Shown here in pieces: positions 1 through 9,483 of a DNA stretch of 64,000 bases. Positions within the stretch are counted from its first letter, which is position 1, and every line of letters begins with the position of its first letter. Both the position numbers and the translations under genes were made by a program. The stretch lies in NCBI GenBank assembly GCA_000756795.1, contig CCSI01000008.1:1-64000 (forward strand), written 5' to 3'. The notes under the pieces are model-generated. The model searched no databases. It worked only from the letters and a program-made list of their open reading frames with translations, and was not told where the DNA came from. This DNA is from Qipengyuania vulgaris. GTDB lineage: Bacteria > Pseudomonadota > Alphaproteobacteria > Sphingomonadales > Sphingomonadaceae.

Positions 1-888
1 CCTCCCCCGCCGCCGCCACCGCCGCCTCCGGCACCCGTAGTCATACCGCCGCGGCCGACACCGCCGATGGGTGCGACCACCAGCATGACCATCCCGATGG
101 TCGCAGCGACCGGCGTGCGCCAGACGGTGAACGCGAACCTCACGCCCGCACAGACGACGTGGAACCTGCGCTCAGCGCTCAACGTCGCGGCCTTGAATTG
201 CCAGGCCCCGGAGCATGCGACCCTGGTCGATAATTACGGGGCCAAGCTCAAGATTCACGCGCGCGAGTTGTCCGCGACCAATCGCGCACTGCAGAGCGAA
301 TTCCGCCAGCGTTACGGGGCGACCTTCCGCGATGTGCAGGATTCCTACATGACGCAGGTCTACAACTACTTCGCCCTGCCGCCTGCCAAGAACGATTTTT
401 GCGATGTCGCGACCACTATTGCCGGCGAAGTCGTAACCGTAGCGCCCGGTGAACTCAGTGTTTTCGCAGCAACAGCGCTGCCGCGCATCGAGACGGTGTT
501 CGAAGACTTTTTCCGTGCCTACGAGCAATATCGCGTCGATCTTCGCGCCTGGGATTCGCAGTATGGCCCACCAACGGTGACCACCACTGTGCAGGGCTAT
601 ACCAATCCGCTGGACCCGGCCGTGTCAGTCCCGCCGGGCGAGACAGTAGTCGGGTCGATGCCGGCGACTGCGCCTGTTTCCGTAGCGGGTGAAGCGCAGG
701 CTCCGGTCGATATCCCGCCTGCAACCGGTCAGACGCCCATTGTCATTGCCGATGGCAACGATGGCGATGGGCAGTCGACACTCCCGACCGAAGGGCCGAT
801 TTTCCAGTCGGGCGAAATCGTCCAGGGTGAAGCGGGTGTAGGTCAGGATATCGAAAGCGACGAGGACGACGATAAACCCGTACCCTGA
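1..888 (+). CDS. Proline-rich hypothetical protein, 5' end outside window
   Basis: The reading frame is open from base 1, so the start lies upstream of the window. The visible N-terminal part is a run of ten prolines followed by more proline-rich sequence. After it comes a central part of about 150 residues, predicted mostly helical with two cysteines, then a Pro/Val/Thr-rich linker and a strongly acidic tail (DEDDDKPVP) before TGA. I do not recognise a catalytic motif. The poly-proline segment and low-complexity tail suggest a secreted or envelope-associated protein, but no signal peptide can be seen because the N-terminus is missing. A hairpin with a T-run follows the stop. Its codon use matches the neighbours, and function is unknown. 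Confidence 0.7.
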   Translation, partial: PPPPPPPPPPAPVVIPPRPTPPMGATTSMTIPMVAATGVRQTVNANLTPAQTTWNLRSALNVAALNCQAPEHATLVDNYGAKLKIHARELSATNRALQSEFRQRYGATFRDVQDSYMTQVYNYFALPPAKNDFCDVATTIAGEVVTVAPGELSVFAATALPRIETVFEDFFRAYEQYRVDLRAWDSQYGPPTVTTTVQGYTNPLDPAVSVPPGETVVGSMPATAPVSVAGEAQAPVDIPPATGQTPIVIADGNDGDGQSTLPTEGPIFQSGEIVQGEAGVGQDIESDEDDDKPVP

Positions 889-908
889 GCGAGCTAACAG
901 GTTATTCC

Positions 909-945
909 CGAGGGCGGTGGGCGCGAGCCTTCCGCCCTTCGTTTT
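909..945 (+). terminator. Hairpin terminator after the proline-rich gene
   Basis: AGGGCGG (911-917) pairs with CCGCCCT (932-938). The loop can itself form GGC-GCGA-GCC, a GNRA-type tetraloop hairpin. TCGTTTT follows, as expected for intrinsic termination on the plus strand. It lies between two convergent genes and may serve both. Confidence 0.55.
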
Positions 946-949
946 GCGC

Positions 950-2446
950 TCAGCAAATTCCGTAATCCGGGAAGTTGGCGGCGCAGGCCTCCAGCATCGC
1001 TTGCACCGCATCCACGTTTGCTGCCTCGATCTGCGGCGGCAGGACCTGAAGCTTATCTGCCGGGGGAAAGCAGCCGTAACCTGCAAAAAGGCTATGCCAG
1101 CTCATGGAAGAATAGGCCGGCTGCGCACCGTAAATGCGCCTCACTGCTTCGCCGATATCCTTGTGGGTGAACCACGAGGTCATCATGTCCTTGAGCGTTT
1201 CGGGCAGTGAGTGGTTGCCCGCGTTCTCGCACCAGTATTCGGTGTCGGACCGTCCGTTCAGCCGATAGTGCCCGACGATGTAATCGCGGATACCATCGTA
1301 ACGTTCGGCGACCGAGCGGTTGAATTGGACGCGGTGCTCGGGCGTGAACCCGGCTGCGGCAAAGGCATGGGCAAATTGCTGCGCGGTATCGATGACGATG
1401 TGGAGCGCGGTGGCCTCGAGCGGTTCGATAAAGCCTTGCGAAAGGCCCACCGCGAGACAATTGCGCGTCCAGCTGTCCTCGACGCGGCCCACTTTCATCG
1501 AAAGGACGCGCGCCTCGCCATTGTCGCCCTCGGTCCCGATAGCGCGGCGAAATTCGGTTTCTGCGTCCTCGTCCGAGATATGGCGCGAGGAATAGACATA
1601 TCCGTTGCCGATGCGCGTTGTGAGCGGGATCGACCAGCGCCAGCCTGCTGACATCGCAAAACTCTCGGTCTGCGGTTTGAACGGGTCGTCGTGCTGCGTG
1701 GGCATGACGACAGCGCGATCGTTGAAGAGGTTCTCGCCGAAGGAAATGAAGCGCGCACCAAGCTTTTGCTGGGCGAGCAACGAGGCAAACCCCGAGCAGT
1801 CAATGAAGAAGTCGCCTTCGATGCGCTGGTCGTCTTCGCACAGGAGGGCGGCGATATCGCCATCGCCGCTGATCTCGACCTCGATGACCTTTAAGGGCTT
1901 GTGTTCAATCCCCCGCGCCACGGCCCATTCGCGCAAATAACCGCCGAGCTTGTGCGCGTCGAAGTGGTAGCCGTAGCTGGGGGGGAAGGGGAATGTGCCG
2001 GCAGGTTGCGGGCTCTTGCGTGCCTCGGCCAGCTTTGCGGCGAGGAACCAGTCGTCAGGGTGGGCGGGTACGTCCGCGCCGCGCCGCCGCAGCGCGCAAT
2101 TGCGGGTAAAGCCGGGTTCGCTGTGCAAATCGACCGGGCCGGGGAAGGGGTGGAAGTAGCTTTCGAAAGCCGGTTTTTCACTCCAGCCGGTGAAGCGAAT
2201 GCCGAGCTTGTAGGTCGCATCGCAAGCCTCCATCCACTCCGCCTCGTCGATGCCGAGGTGGTCGAAGAAGGCCTTCAATTGCGGGGTCGACCCTTCGCCC
2301 ACGCCAATAATCCCGATGGCCGGGCTTTCCACCACCGTGATGCGCGGGTCATGCGCTTCCCACTCCTTGTGGAGCAGGCAGGCAGTCATCCAGCCCGCGC
2401 TGCCCCCGCCAAGGACGACGATATGCGGTGGGGCGGGCGAACTCAC
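950..2446 (-). CDS. Flavin-dependent tryptophan-halogenase family protein (first of two)
   Basis: The 498-residue protein belongs to the tryptophan halogenase family (FADH2-dependent, PF04820 type). Visible features are the FAD motif GGGSAGW at residues 13-19, a lysine at about 80 in DATYKLGI (the position of the catalytic Lys of PrnA/RebH), the family signature WRWSIP, and GFIEPLEAT, which carries the catalytic Glu. All key residues are therefore present and an active halogenase is plausible. The start is GTG, overlapping the TGA of the upstream GH97 gene (GTGA), so translation is probably coupled. It is the last gene of a starch-utilisation operon. The natural substrate is unknown; relatives near TonB receptors in other bacteria have been assayed mainly as indole halogenases. 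Confidence 0.88.
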   Translation of the reverse strand: MSSPAPPHIVVLGGGSAGWMTACLLHKEWEAHDPRITVVESPAIGIIGVGEGSTPQLKAFFDHLGIDEAEWMEACDATYKLGIRFTGWSEKPAFESYFHPFPGPVDLHSEPGFTRNCALRRRGADVPAHPDDWFLAAKLAEARKSPQPAGTFPFPPSYGYHFDAHKLGGYLREWAVARGIEHKPLKVIEVEISGDGDIAALLCEDDQRIEGDFFIDCSGFASLLAQQKLGARFISFGENLFNDRAVVMPTQHDDPFKPQTESFAMSAGWRWSIPLTTRIGNGYVYSSRHISDEDAETEFRRAIGTEGDNGEARVLSMKVGRVEDSWTRNCLAVGLSQGFIEPLEATALHIVIDTAQQFAHAFAAAGFTPEHRVQFNRSVAERYDGIRDYIVGHYRLNGRSDTEYWCENAGNHSLPETLKDMMTSWFTHKDIGEAVRRIYGAQPAYSSMSWHSLFAGYGCFPPADKLQVLPPQIEAANVDAVQAMLEACAANFPDYGIC

Positions 2447-4476
2447 CCCAAGGGCACGAATTCGATGGCGAAACCGCCTGCAGGCGCGATCCGCAGCTCC
2501 AGCGTGTCTTCGCCGGTCACGGTGCGCGTTTCGACCTCCATCGCGTGGCGGTCGGCGCCCTGGCCATCGGCTGTCGCGCCGTCGCGCCAGATGGTGGCCG
2601 TGTAGCTTTTGCCCGGGTCTAGGAAGGACAATGGCACGTTCGCCATGCGCTCGGCCTCGTCGGTGACCGCGCCGACATACCAGTTGAGCGTGTTGCGGTC
2701 GCGGCGGGCGATGACGGCGTATTCACCGACTTTGCCGTCGACCAGCATGCTCTCGGCCCAGTCGGCCGGCACCCGCTTCACGAAATCGAGCGCGCGCGGG
2801 TATTTGACGAGGTTCTCGGGCAGGTCGGCGACCATCTGGATGGGCGAATAGATGGTGACATAGAAGGCCAGCTGGCGCGCGAGAGTGCTCGGCAAGTCGG
2901 GTGCGGTCGCACCGCGTCCCTCGAGCGAGAGGACGCCCGGCGTATAGTCCATTGGACCCGACAGCATGCGCGTGAAGATGAGCTCGGGCACATGACCAGG
3001 GTCGTTCTTCGGCACCGCCCATGCATCATATTCCGCCCCGCGGGCGCCTTCGCGGCTTACCCAGTTGGGATAGGTGCGGCGCAGGCCGGTATCCTTGATG
3101 GGCTCGTGCGGGTTGACTGCGATGCCGTGCTCGGCAGCCTCTTTGACAACCTTCAGGTGATGGCGGACCATTTCCTGCCCGTCGTGCCAGACGAAGGTCT
3201 CGCCCCAGCCGCCTTCACCGGCGGGCGCGATGATACCGCCCGCATCGGCGACATAGCCGCTCTTCACGGCATCGATGCCGAGGCTTTCGTAGAAGGCCAT
3301 CGCGTCTACGAGTTGCTCTTCATAGACCTTGATATTGCCGCCGGTCTCGTGGTGGCCGATGATGCGGACACCCTTCTCTTCGCCGTAGCGGGCGACTTCG
3401 GCGATATCGAAATCGGGATAGGCTTCGGTGAAGCTGAACTCGCGGCCATTGCCGAACCAGTTGCCGTCCCAGCCCTTGTTCCAGCCTTCGATGAGGACGC
3501 CGCGGAAACCGTGCTCGGCGGCGAAATCGATGTATTTCTTCGCGTTCTCGGTGGTCGCGCCGTGCTTCTCTCCGCTGGCCCAGCTCTCGATATCGAGATG
3601 CATCCCCCACCAGATGCCGATGTATTTGTGCGGCGTGAACCAGCTGACATCGCCAAGCTTGTTGGGCTCGTTCAGATTGAGCGTGATGTCGCTTTCGAAC
3701 AGCCCCTTAGCGTTCGAGGAAATGAGCACCGTGCGCCACGGCGTGTTGAACGCACCTTCGCGCACGACCTTGGCCCCACGCGGAGAGGGTGCAAGCTGGG
3801 CGCGCAGGCGCGTGCCGTCGATGCGTTTCAGCCACATGCCCGAATAGTCGACCAGCGCCGCTTCGTGGAACGAGAGGTGCGTGCCATTTTCGAGCACCAT
3901 GGTCACCGGCGTGTGCACGGTCGAGAGCGCGCTGATGGGGGTCTTCGAATAGAGGTATTCGTAGCGGTTCCAGTCGCCCGCCGGGATGGACCATGCCGTG
4001 CCGTCGCTGGCGATGTTGAACTCGGTCAGCTCGTCAGCAATGTTGTAGAAACGCTGCTCCGGATTGTCGGGGAACTCGGTGCGGAAACCGATGCCGTCAT
4101 CGAAAACGCGCAGGCGCACGGTAATCTCGCGCGCGGCTGCGTCCTTCTGCTGGAAAGTGAGCGCGAGTTCGTTGTGGCTGTCGGTCACCCACTGCTGCTC
4201 GCCCCAGGGCTGTTCCCAAGTCGAATTGTGTGCCTGCTCTCGAAACGCCACGACTTCGAAATTGCGCCGCATCGGGTCGGCATCGGTGAAGTTGAAGCCG
4301 ATGTTCGACTTGGCGATGATGGGCACGCCGTCGCGGGTGACCTCGTAATAGGGAATGCCTTCGCCATCGGCATCGAGCGTGACCTTGATGCGGCCGTCAG
4401 GCGAAGACACCGTCTCTGCCTGCGCGGCGGACAGCGGGAGGAGGGAGGCGCTCAGGAAAAGTGCCAGGCGTTTCAT
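2443..4476 (-). CDS. Glycoside hydrolase family 97 alpha-glucosidase (SusB-like)
   Basis: The protein has 677 residues from the ATG at 4476, preceded by GGAG. The frame stays open upstream, but that extension lies over the coding sequence of the next gene and is not used. A signal peptide is clear (MKRLALFLSASLLPLSAAQA). The GH97 layout is present: an N-terminal beta-sandwich, a (beta/alpha)8 barrel with HHETGG, VNPHEPIKDTG and REGARGAEYD carrying the conserved glutamates of inverting SusB-type enzymes, and a C-terminal beta domain. It probably releases glucose from maltodextrins in the periplasm. It overlaps the alpha-glucosidase gene upstream by ATGA and the halogenase downstream by GTGA. 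Confidence 0.93.
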   Translation of the reverse strand: MKRLALFLSASLLPLSAAQAETVSSPDGRIKVTLDADGEGIPYYEVTRDGVPIIAKSNIGFNFTDADPMRRNFEVVAFREQAHNSTWEQPWGEQQWVTDSHNELALTFQQKDAAAREITVRLRVFDDGIGFRTEFPDNPEQRFYNIADELTEFNIASDGTAWSIPAGDWNRYEYLYSKTPISALSTVHTPVTMVLENGTHLSFHEAALVDYSGMWLKRIDGTRLRAQLAPSPRGAKVVREGAFNTPWRTVLISSNAKGLFESDITLNLNEPNKLGDVSWFTPHKYIGIWWGMHLDIESWASGEKHGATTENAKKYIDFAAEHGFRGVLIEGWNKGWDGNWFGNGREFSFTEAYPDFDIAEVARYGEEKGVRIIGHHETGGNIKVYEEQLVDAMAFYESLGIDAVKSGYVADAGGIIAPAGEGGWGETFVWHDGQEMVRHHLKVVKEAAEHGIAVNPHEPIKDTGLRRTYPNWVSREGARGAEYDAWAVPKNDPGHVPELIFTRMLSGPMDYTPGVLSLEGRGATAPDLPSTLARQLAFYVTIYSPIQMVADLPENLVKYPRALDFVKRVPADWAESMLVDGKVGEYAVIARRDRNTLNWYVGAVTDEAERMANVPLSFLDPGKSYTATIWRDGATADGQGADRHAMEVETRTVTGEDTLELRIAPAGGFAIEFVPLG

Positions 4477-6068
4477 GCGGATATCTCCGTTATAATCGCC
4501 GCGTGGGGCGGCAATTCGCTGTGGCTCGCGCCATTGATAGCCATCAGGGTCTCGCCATGGCAATCCCCAAGAGCGATGGTTTCGCTGCCGAGGTTGAAGC
4601 GGAATTGCAGCTTCTGTCCCTCTGCTTCGCGGGTCATGAGGAGCAGGTCGCCTTCGTGGCTGCATTCGGTGACCGCGCCGTGTTGCATGGCCGGGTTCGC
4701 CTTGCGTAGGGCTATGGCGGCGCGGGTGAAGGCGAGGAGCGAATTTTCGTCCGCGTCCTGCGTCTCGACCGGGCGGGTGCGGTTGTCCTCGCCTACGGGA
4801 AGCCACGGCTCGGTGCTGCCGAAACCGGCGCAGCTGCTCGAGTTCCACGGCATGGGTGTGCGCGCGCCGTCGCGGCTCAGCGTCAGCGGCCAGTTGGCAA
4901 TCGCCTCGGGGTCGTGAAGCTGGTCGAAGGGTATGTCGACCTGCGTCAGTCCCAGTTCCTCGCCGTAATAGAGGATGGCATTGCCGCGCAGGCTCATCAG
5001 GAGCAGCGTCTTGAGGCGGGCAAATGCGTCGCGCTCTTCCGGCTCGCACCAGCGGCTGAGCGCGCGGGGCGCATCGTGGTTCTCGAACGCCCAGCTCGGC
5101 CAGCCGAGCCCGTCTTCGTCCGGCCAGTCGCGCAGCGAGGCGCAGACCAGCTGTGGGGTCAGCTTTTCGGCATAAAGGAAAGCGAAGCTGTAGGCCGAGT
5201 TGAGATGGCTTTCGCCCTCGGTGAACAGGCGCATCTCGCGTATGGCATCATCGCCGCCGACTTCAGCGACAGTGAAGATGCCTTCATATTCGTCGGTCAG
5301 CGCCCGGATGCGCTCGATGAAGGCCGGGATGTCGGCGTGGCCCTGGTTGTATTTCTTGAGCTGGAAATCGAAGGGCCGTGTGCGAGGCTTGTCGGTGGCA
5401 GGCGCGGGCGGATTGTCGCGCAATTCCGGGTCGTGCATCGCGAAATTGAGCGCATCGATACGGTAGCCGTCGACCCCGCGCTCGAGCCAGAAGCGCATCA
5501 CGCCTAGGATGGCGTCCTGCACCTCCCGATTGTGCATGTTCAGCTGCGGCTGGCTGCTGAGGAAATTGTGCAGGTAATACTGCCCGCGCCGCGCATCCCA
5601 GGTCCACGCCGGGCCGCCGAAGACCGACTGCCAGTTGGACGGAGGCGAGCCATCGGGCTTGGCATCAGCCCAGACATACCAGTCGTGCTTGGGGTTATCT
5701 CGGCTGGACCGGCTTTCCTCGAACCATGCGTGCTCGTCCGAAGTGTGCGAATAGACCTGGTCGATGAGAACCTTGAGGCCAAGTTCGTGCGCGCGGGCGA
5801 CCAGCGTGTCGAAATCCTCGAGCGTGCCGAAAATGGGGTCGACATCGCGATAGTCCGACACGTCGTAACCGAAGTCTTTCATCGGCGACTTGAAGAAGGG
5901 CGAAATCCAGATGCAGTCGATACCGAGGCTCGCCACATGCGGCAGGCGCTCGGTGATGCCCGGAAGGTCCCCGATGCCGTCGCCATTGGAATCGCGGAAG
6001 CTGCGCGGATAGATCTGGTAAATCGTCGCGCCCTTCCACCAGGGGTTCTGGGTGTTGGGAACGTTCAC
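4473..6068 (-). CDS. GH13 alpha-glucosidase (oligo-glucosidase type)
   Basis: This is a 531-residue enzyme of glycoside hydrolase family 13. The conserved regions are visible in order: DQVYSH (region I), QPQLN (region V of alpha-glucosidase/oligo-1,6-glucosidase types), GYRIDALNF with the nucleophile Asp, TVAEVGG with the acid/base Glu, and FENHDAPR with the transition-state Asp. There is no signal peptide (MNVPNTQNPWWKGATIYQ), so it probably acts in the cytoplasm on maltose and short maltodextrins imported by the MFS transporter. The GTG start at 6068 overlaps the stop of the upstream amylase (GTGA); the in-frame extension upstream lies inside that gene. Its own stop overlaps the GH97 start (ATGA). 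Confidence 0.93.
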   Translation of the reverse strand: MNVPNTQNPWWKGATIYQIYPRSFRDSNGDGIGDLPGITERLPHVASLGIDCIWISPFFKSPMKDFGYDVSDYRDVDPIFGTLEDFDTLVARAHELGLKVLIDQVYSHTSDEHAWFEESRSSRDNPKHDWYVWADAKPDGSPPSNWQSVFGGPAWTWDARRGQYYLHNFLSSQPQLNMHNREVQDAILGVMRFWLERGVDGYRIDALNFAMHDPELRDNPPAPATDKPRTRPFDFQLKKYNQGHADIPAFIERIRALTDEYEGIFTVAEVGGDDAIREMRLFTEGESHLNSAYSFAFLYAEKLTPQLVCASLRDWPDEDGLGWPSWAFENHDAPRALSRWCEPEERDAFARLKTLLLMSLRGNAILYYGEELGLTQVDIPFDQLHDPEAIANWPLTLSRDGARTPMPWNSSSCAGFGSTEPWLPVGEDNRTRPVETQDADENSLLAFTRAAIALRKANPAMQHGAVTECSHEGDLLLMTREAEGQKLQFRFNLGSETIALGDCHGETLMAINGASHSELPPHAAIITEISA

Positions 6069-7909
6069 TTCGCAGTATCCGATACGCGGCAAACGGCCCA
6101 GCCGAATGCCGGGATGGTGAAGGCGGCGCTGCCCGGGGCCGTGACCGCCGCGGGGCAATTGCCGGCGAGGCTTTCCAACTCGCGTGCCTCGTAACCGAGC
6201 ATGACATTGGCGCTTCGCGGAGCAGCGGTGGTGTTGAACACTGCGAGGTATTCGGTCCCGTCATCGGGATCGAAGCGGCTAACGGCGAAAATGCCCGGCT
6301 CCTGTTCGTAATGGCGCACTTCCTGGCGCCCGCGGGTTAAGGCAGGATGTGCCCGGCGCAGGCGTGAGAATTCGGCAATCAGCTGATAGAGCGGGTGGGC
6401 GGTGTCGAAATTGCTGGTGGCGGTGGTCGCGTCGGTGCCGATGAGGTTGTTGTCGTTGTAGACCGCCGTTTTCGAAGGGAACATGTCTTCGCGGGCCAAC
6501 TGGTCGTTGCCGTCGCCGACAAAGCCCTGTTCATCGCCGTAATATATGACGGGTGAGCCGCGCAGCGTCAGCATCATCGCATGCCCGAGCTTCACGCGGG
6601 CGAGCAGTTCGTCCTGCGAGATATCGGGCTTGTCCCATTTTATGAGCGTCGAGAAGCGCCCCATGTCGTGATTGCCGAGGAAAGTCGGCAGGCCGCGCGC
6701 AGCTTCCTCGCCGCCTTCGTAAAGCACGTCGCCATCAAACATGTGTGCGAGCACCACCGTCCCTTTGTCGCGGCCTAGGAGCTCGCGCATCGAGGCCTGA
6801 AAGGCGAAGTCGAGCACGGAGGGCAGTTTGTCGCGCCGGGTGTATTCGGCGATATAGCCGTTCTCGGGGATGTCCTTGTAGACCTCGCCGAACATGTGGA
6901 AGTTGGGAATGCCGCTTTCCTCGGCGACAGCCTCCAACGCGGGCACGAACTCCTGCCAAAAGCCCGGGTCGACGTGGCGCGCGGTGTCGATGCGAAAACC
7001 GTCGACGCCCGTATCGCGCACCCAGTTCGAAAAGATCTCGATCATTCCCGCACGTACGCGCGGATGCTCGGTGAAGAGATCGTCGAGGCCGGCGAAGTCG
7101 CCGTGACGGCTGTCCTCACCAGTGAACGAGCTGTTTCCGCGATTATGGTAATAAATCGGGTCGTTGAGCCAGGCGGGGACCTTTACGTCCTTCTCCGCAG
7201 CGGGCACTTCAGGGATGTAGGCGTAGTTCGGGTCGGTCAGTTTGGCGAAGTTTTCTGGACTGCTGTCGCCATCGCCCATGAAGCCTTCGTTGATGCGCGG
7301 GCCATCGGGGCCGCCGCGGGTCGAATAGGGGTAGTCGCCCTTGCTGCGGTATTCGTAATTCGTCACGTCACCGTCCGCGTAGCGGATGACGTCGGCGGTG
7401 TGGTTGGTGATGATGTCCATATAGACCTTCATCCCGCGCGCATGCGCCGCGTCGACGAAGGTCTTGAATTCCTTGTAAGTGCCAAAGTGGCTGTCGGGCC
7501 GGGTGAAATCGGTCACCCAATAGCCGTGATAGCCTGCGCTTTCGTCGCCATCAGGTCCTTGCACGGGCTTGTTGTGGAAGATGGGCGCAAACCAGATCGC
7601 GGTGACGCCTAGACCTTCAAGATAGTCGAGCCGCTTGGTCAATCCGACAAGATCGCCGCCATGAAAGAAGCCTTTCGCGGTCGGGTCGTAGCCCGTCGCG
7701 AGCCGATCGCCTTCATATCCGCCGAGGTCGTTGGAGGTGTCGCCGTTCTCGAAACGGTCGGGCAGGACGAAATAGACAATTTCCTCGCTCGGCAGGCGAT
7801 CGCGGAAAATTTCTGCTTCTGACTGCGCGGACGCGGGCGCTGCAGGCGTTTGCGCTGTGGCGCAGGCGGCAAGGCCGAGGGCGAGAAGCGGAAGGCATTT
7901 GCGGTACAT
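6065..7909 (-). CDS. GH13 alpha-amylase, lipoprotein
   Basis: The 614-residue protein has a lipoprotein signal peptide ending in the lipobox LAAC (residues about 13-16). It is therefore membrane-anchored, in the periplasm or at the cell surface. GH13 regions are present: MDIITNH, GFRIDTARH with the nucleophile Asp, FGEVYKD with the acid/base Glu, and LGNHDMGRF with the third acid. A C-terminal beta domain follows. It likely trims starch or long maltodextrins near the TonB-dependent receptor. The ATG overlaps the halogenase stop by one base (TGATG), and the downstream gene starts inside its stop (GTGA). A cyclomaltodextrinase-like or pullulanase-like specificity cannot be excluded. Confidence 0.92.
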   Translation of the reverse strand: MYRKCLPLLALGLAACATAQTPAAPASAQSEAEIFRDRLPSEEIVYFVLPDRFENGDTSNDLGGYEGDRLATGYDPTAKGFFHGGDLVGLTKRLDYLEGLGVTAIWFAPIFHNKPVQGPDGDESAGYHGYWVTDFTRPDSHFGTYKEFKTFVDAAHARGMKVYMDIITNHTADVIRYADGDVTNYEYRSKGDYPYSTRGGPDGPRINEGFMGDGDSSPENFAKLTDPNYAYIPEVPAAEKDVKVPAWLNDPIYYHNRGNSSFTGEDSRHGDFAGLDDLFTEHPRVRAGMIEIFSNWVRDTGVDGFRIDTARHVDPGFWQEFVPALEAVAEESGIPNFHMFGEVYKDIPENGYIAEYTRRDKLPSVLDFAFQASMRELLGRDKGTVVLAHMFDGDVLYEGGEEAARGLPTFLGNHDMGRFSTLIKWDKPDISQDELLARVKLGHAMMLTLRGSPVIYYGDEQGFVGDGNDQLAREDMFPSKTAVYNDNNLIGTDATTATSNFDTAHPLYQLIAEFSRLRRAHPALTRGRQEVRHYEQEPGIFAVSRFDPDDGTEYLAVFNTTAAPRSANVMLGYEARELESLAGNCPAAVTAPGSAAFTIPAFGWAVCRVSDTAK

Positions 7910-9420
7910 CAGTGTGCTCCTTGCGCGGCGCTGCGCACGATATCCTGGAGAGTGTCGAGGTGGCGGGGCATTTGCTTCACCTCCTCGACCAACGCGATTT
8001 CGGTCCCGTCGAGGAGGGCCGTAAGGTCCTGATCGGACATGTTATCGGCCAGCGGGTTGTACGCCTCGGCTTCGACACCCTGTCCCACGAGGACCTGGAA
8101 CCAGCCGGTTTCGGTGAAGAGTTCTTCGTGCTCGCGGTGGATGAAGCCGGCAGCCTTCCAGTTGGCGAGCTTGTCTTCGAGCGTGGCGGGCAGCGTCAGA
8201 TTGCGCATGTCGTCCCAAAAGGCTTCGCCCTCGCGCTCGTTCGCGGAGTAATGCAGCACGAGGAAGTCGCGGATGCGGGTCCATTCGAAATCGGCCTGCG
8301 CGTTGAACCAGTCGCGAATTGCAGGTTTCGTCTCGCCTTCGGGCAGGACCGAGAGGAAACGGCTGATGGCGCTCTGGACAAGGTGGATGCTGGTCGATTC
8401 CAGCGGCTCCATGAATCCTGCGGCAAGGCCCAGCGCAAGGCAGTTGTGCGACCAGTGCTTGCGGCGCTTGCCAGTGGTAAAGCGGATGGGTCGCGGGTCG
8501 CCCTGTGGTGCGCCGTCGAGATTGGCGAGCAGCTTGTCGCTCGCCTCGTCATCACCCAGATGGGCCGAGGAATAGACGAGGCCGTTGCCGATGCGGTGTT
8601 GCAAGGGAATGCGCCATTGCCACCCGGCCTTGCGGGCGATGGAGCGGGTATAGGGCGTGAAGTCGCCGCCGCCCTCACAAGGCACCGCCATGGCGCGGTC
8701 ACAGGGCAGGAAACTGGTCCAGTCTTCGAAGCCTGCGCCCAAGGTTTGCTCGATGAGCAGCCCGCGAAAGCCCGTGCAGTCGATAAAGAAATCGCCCGCA
8801 AGGACGGTGCCGTCTTCCAGCTTCAAAGCGGTTATGTCGCCGCTCTCGCCGTCCTGTTCGACGCTGGCAATCAAGCCCTCTTGCCGCTCTACGCCCTGCG
8901 CTTCGGCGAAGCGGCGCAGATAGGCGGCATAGAGCCCGGCGTCGAAATGGTAGGCATAGGGCATTTCCGGCGATTGCGGCGTGCGTCGACCGCGCTGCAT
9001 GCGCATTGTTCGCGCGGCCAGCTCGTTCAGCGAATAGCGGATGAGCGGCTTGGCAATGCCCTGCTTCTGCGCGCGCAGCCAGTAATGGTGGAAGGGAAGA
9101 AGGCCTGCGCCACGGCCGATATTGCCGAAGGCATGCATGTAGCTTTCGCCTTCGCGCAGCCAGCCGTCGAACTCGATGCCGAGCTTGAAGCTGCCCTTGG
9201 TCTCGCGCAGGAACTCAGCCTCGTCGAGCCCCAGCGCCCCGTTGAACAAATGGATTTGCGGAATGGTGGCCTCGCCCACGCCGACCGTGCCAATGGCCTC
9301 GCTCTCGACGAGCGTAATTTTCGTGGACTTCGGCGCGAAGCGAGCGAGCGCTGCTGCCGCCATCCATCCGGCGGTCCCGCCACCGGCAATCACGATATGT
9401 CTGTCTGTGCGGTCTGCCAT
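7909..9420 (-). CDS. Flavin-dependent tryptophan-halogenase family protein (second of two)
   Basis: This is a second, clearly diverged halogenase of about 503 residues. It has the FAD motif GGGTAGW, a catalytic-type lysine in GSFKLGIEF, the signature WQWRIP, and GFMEPLEST with the conserved Glu. The ATG at 9420 is preferred because GGGAG lies 8 nt upstream; an ATG two codons earlier (9426) has almost no spacing. With the 9420 start the lysine becomes residue 79, the number it has in PrnA and RebH. The gene lies between the TonB receptor and the lipoprotein amylase, and overlaps the amylase by TGATG. Sequence differences from the first halogenase argue against a recent duplication. Substrate unknown. 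Confidence 0.88.
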   Translation of the reverse strand: MADRTDRHIVIAGGGTAGWMAAAALARFAPKSTKITLVESEAIGTVGVGEATIPQIHLFNGALGLDEAEFLRETKGSFKLGIEFDGWLREGESYMHAFGNIGRGAGLLPFHHYWLRAQKQGIAKPLIRYSLNELAARTMRMQRGRRTPQSPEMPYAYHFDAGLYAAYLRRFAEAQGVERQEGLIASVEQDGESGDITALKLEDGTVLAGDFFIDCTGFRGLLIEQTLGAGFEDWTSFLPCDRAMAVPCEGGGDFTPYTRSIARKAGWQWRIPLQHRIGNGLVYSSAHLGDDEASDKLLANLDGAPQGDPRPIRFTTGKRRKHWSHNCLALGLAAGFMEPLESTSIHLVQSAISRFLSVLPEGETKPAIRDWFNAQADFEWTRIRDFLVLHYSANEREGEAFWDDMRNLTLPATLEDKLANWKAAGFIHREHEELFTETGWFQVLVGQGVEAEAYNPLADNMSDQDLTALLDGTEIALVEEVKQMPRHLDTLQDIVRSAAQGAH

Positions 9421-9483
9421 GGTCATGTCTCCCGTTCCCTCGACCGCAAATGCCTACACGAAGGCTGCGGCGATGGTATCGGG

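Noticed and set aside
2992-4917. A 641-codon plus-strand frame over GH97 and the alpha-glucosidase.
   Set aside because: It crosses the junction of two well-supported minus-strand genes and has no known motif.
4477-5049. N-terminal extension of the GH97 frame.
   Set aside because: The signal peptide begins at 4476 with GGAG upstream; the extension lies inside the alpha-glucosidase gene and has Arg/Pro-rich shadow composition.
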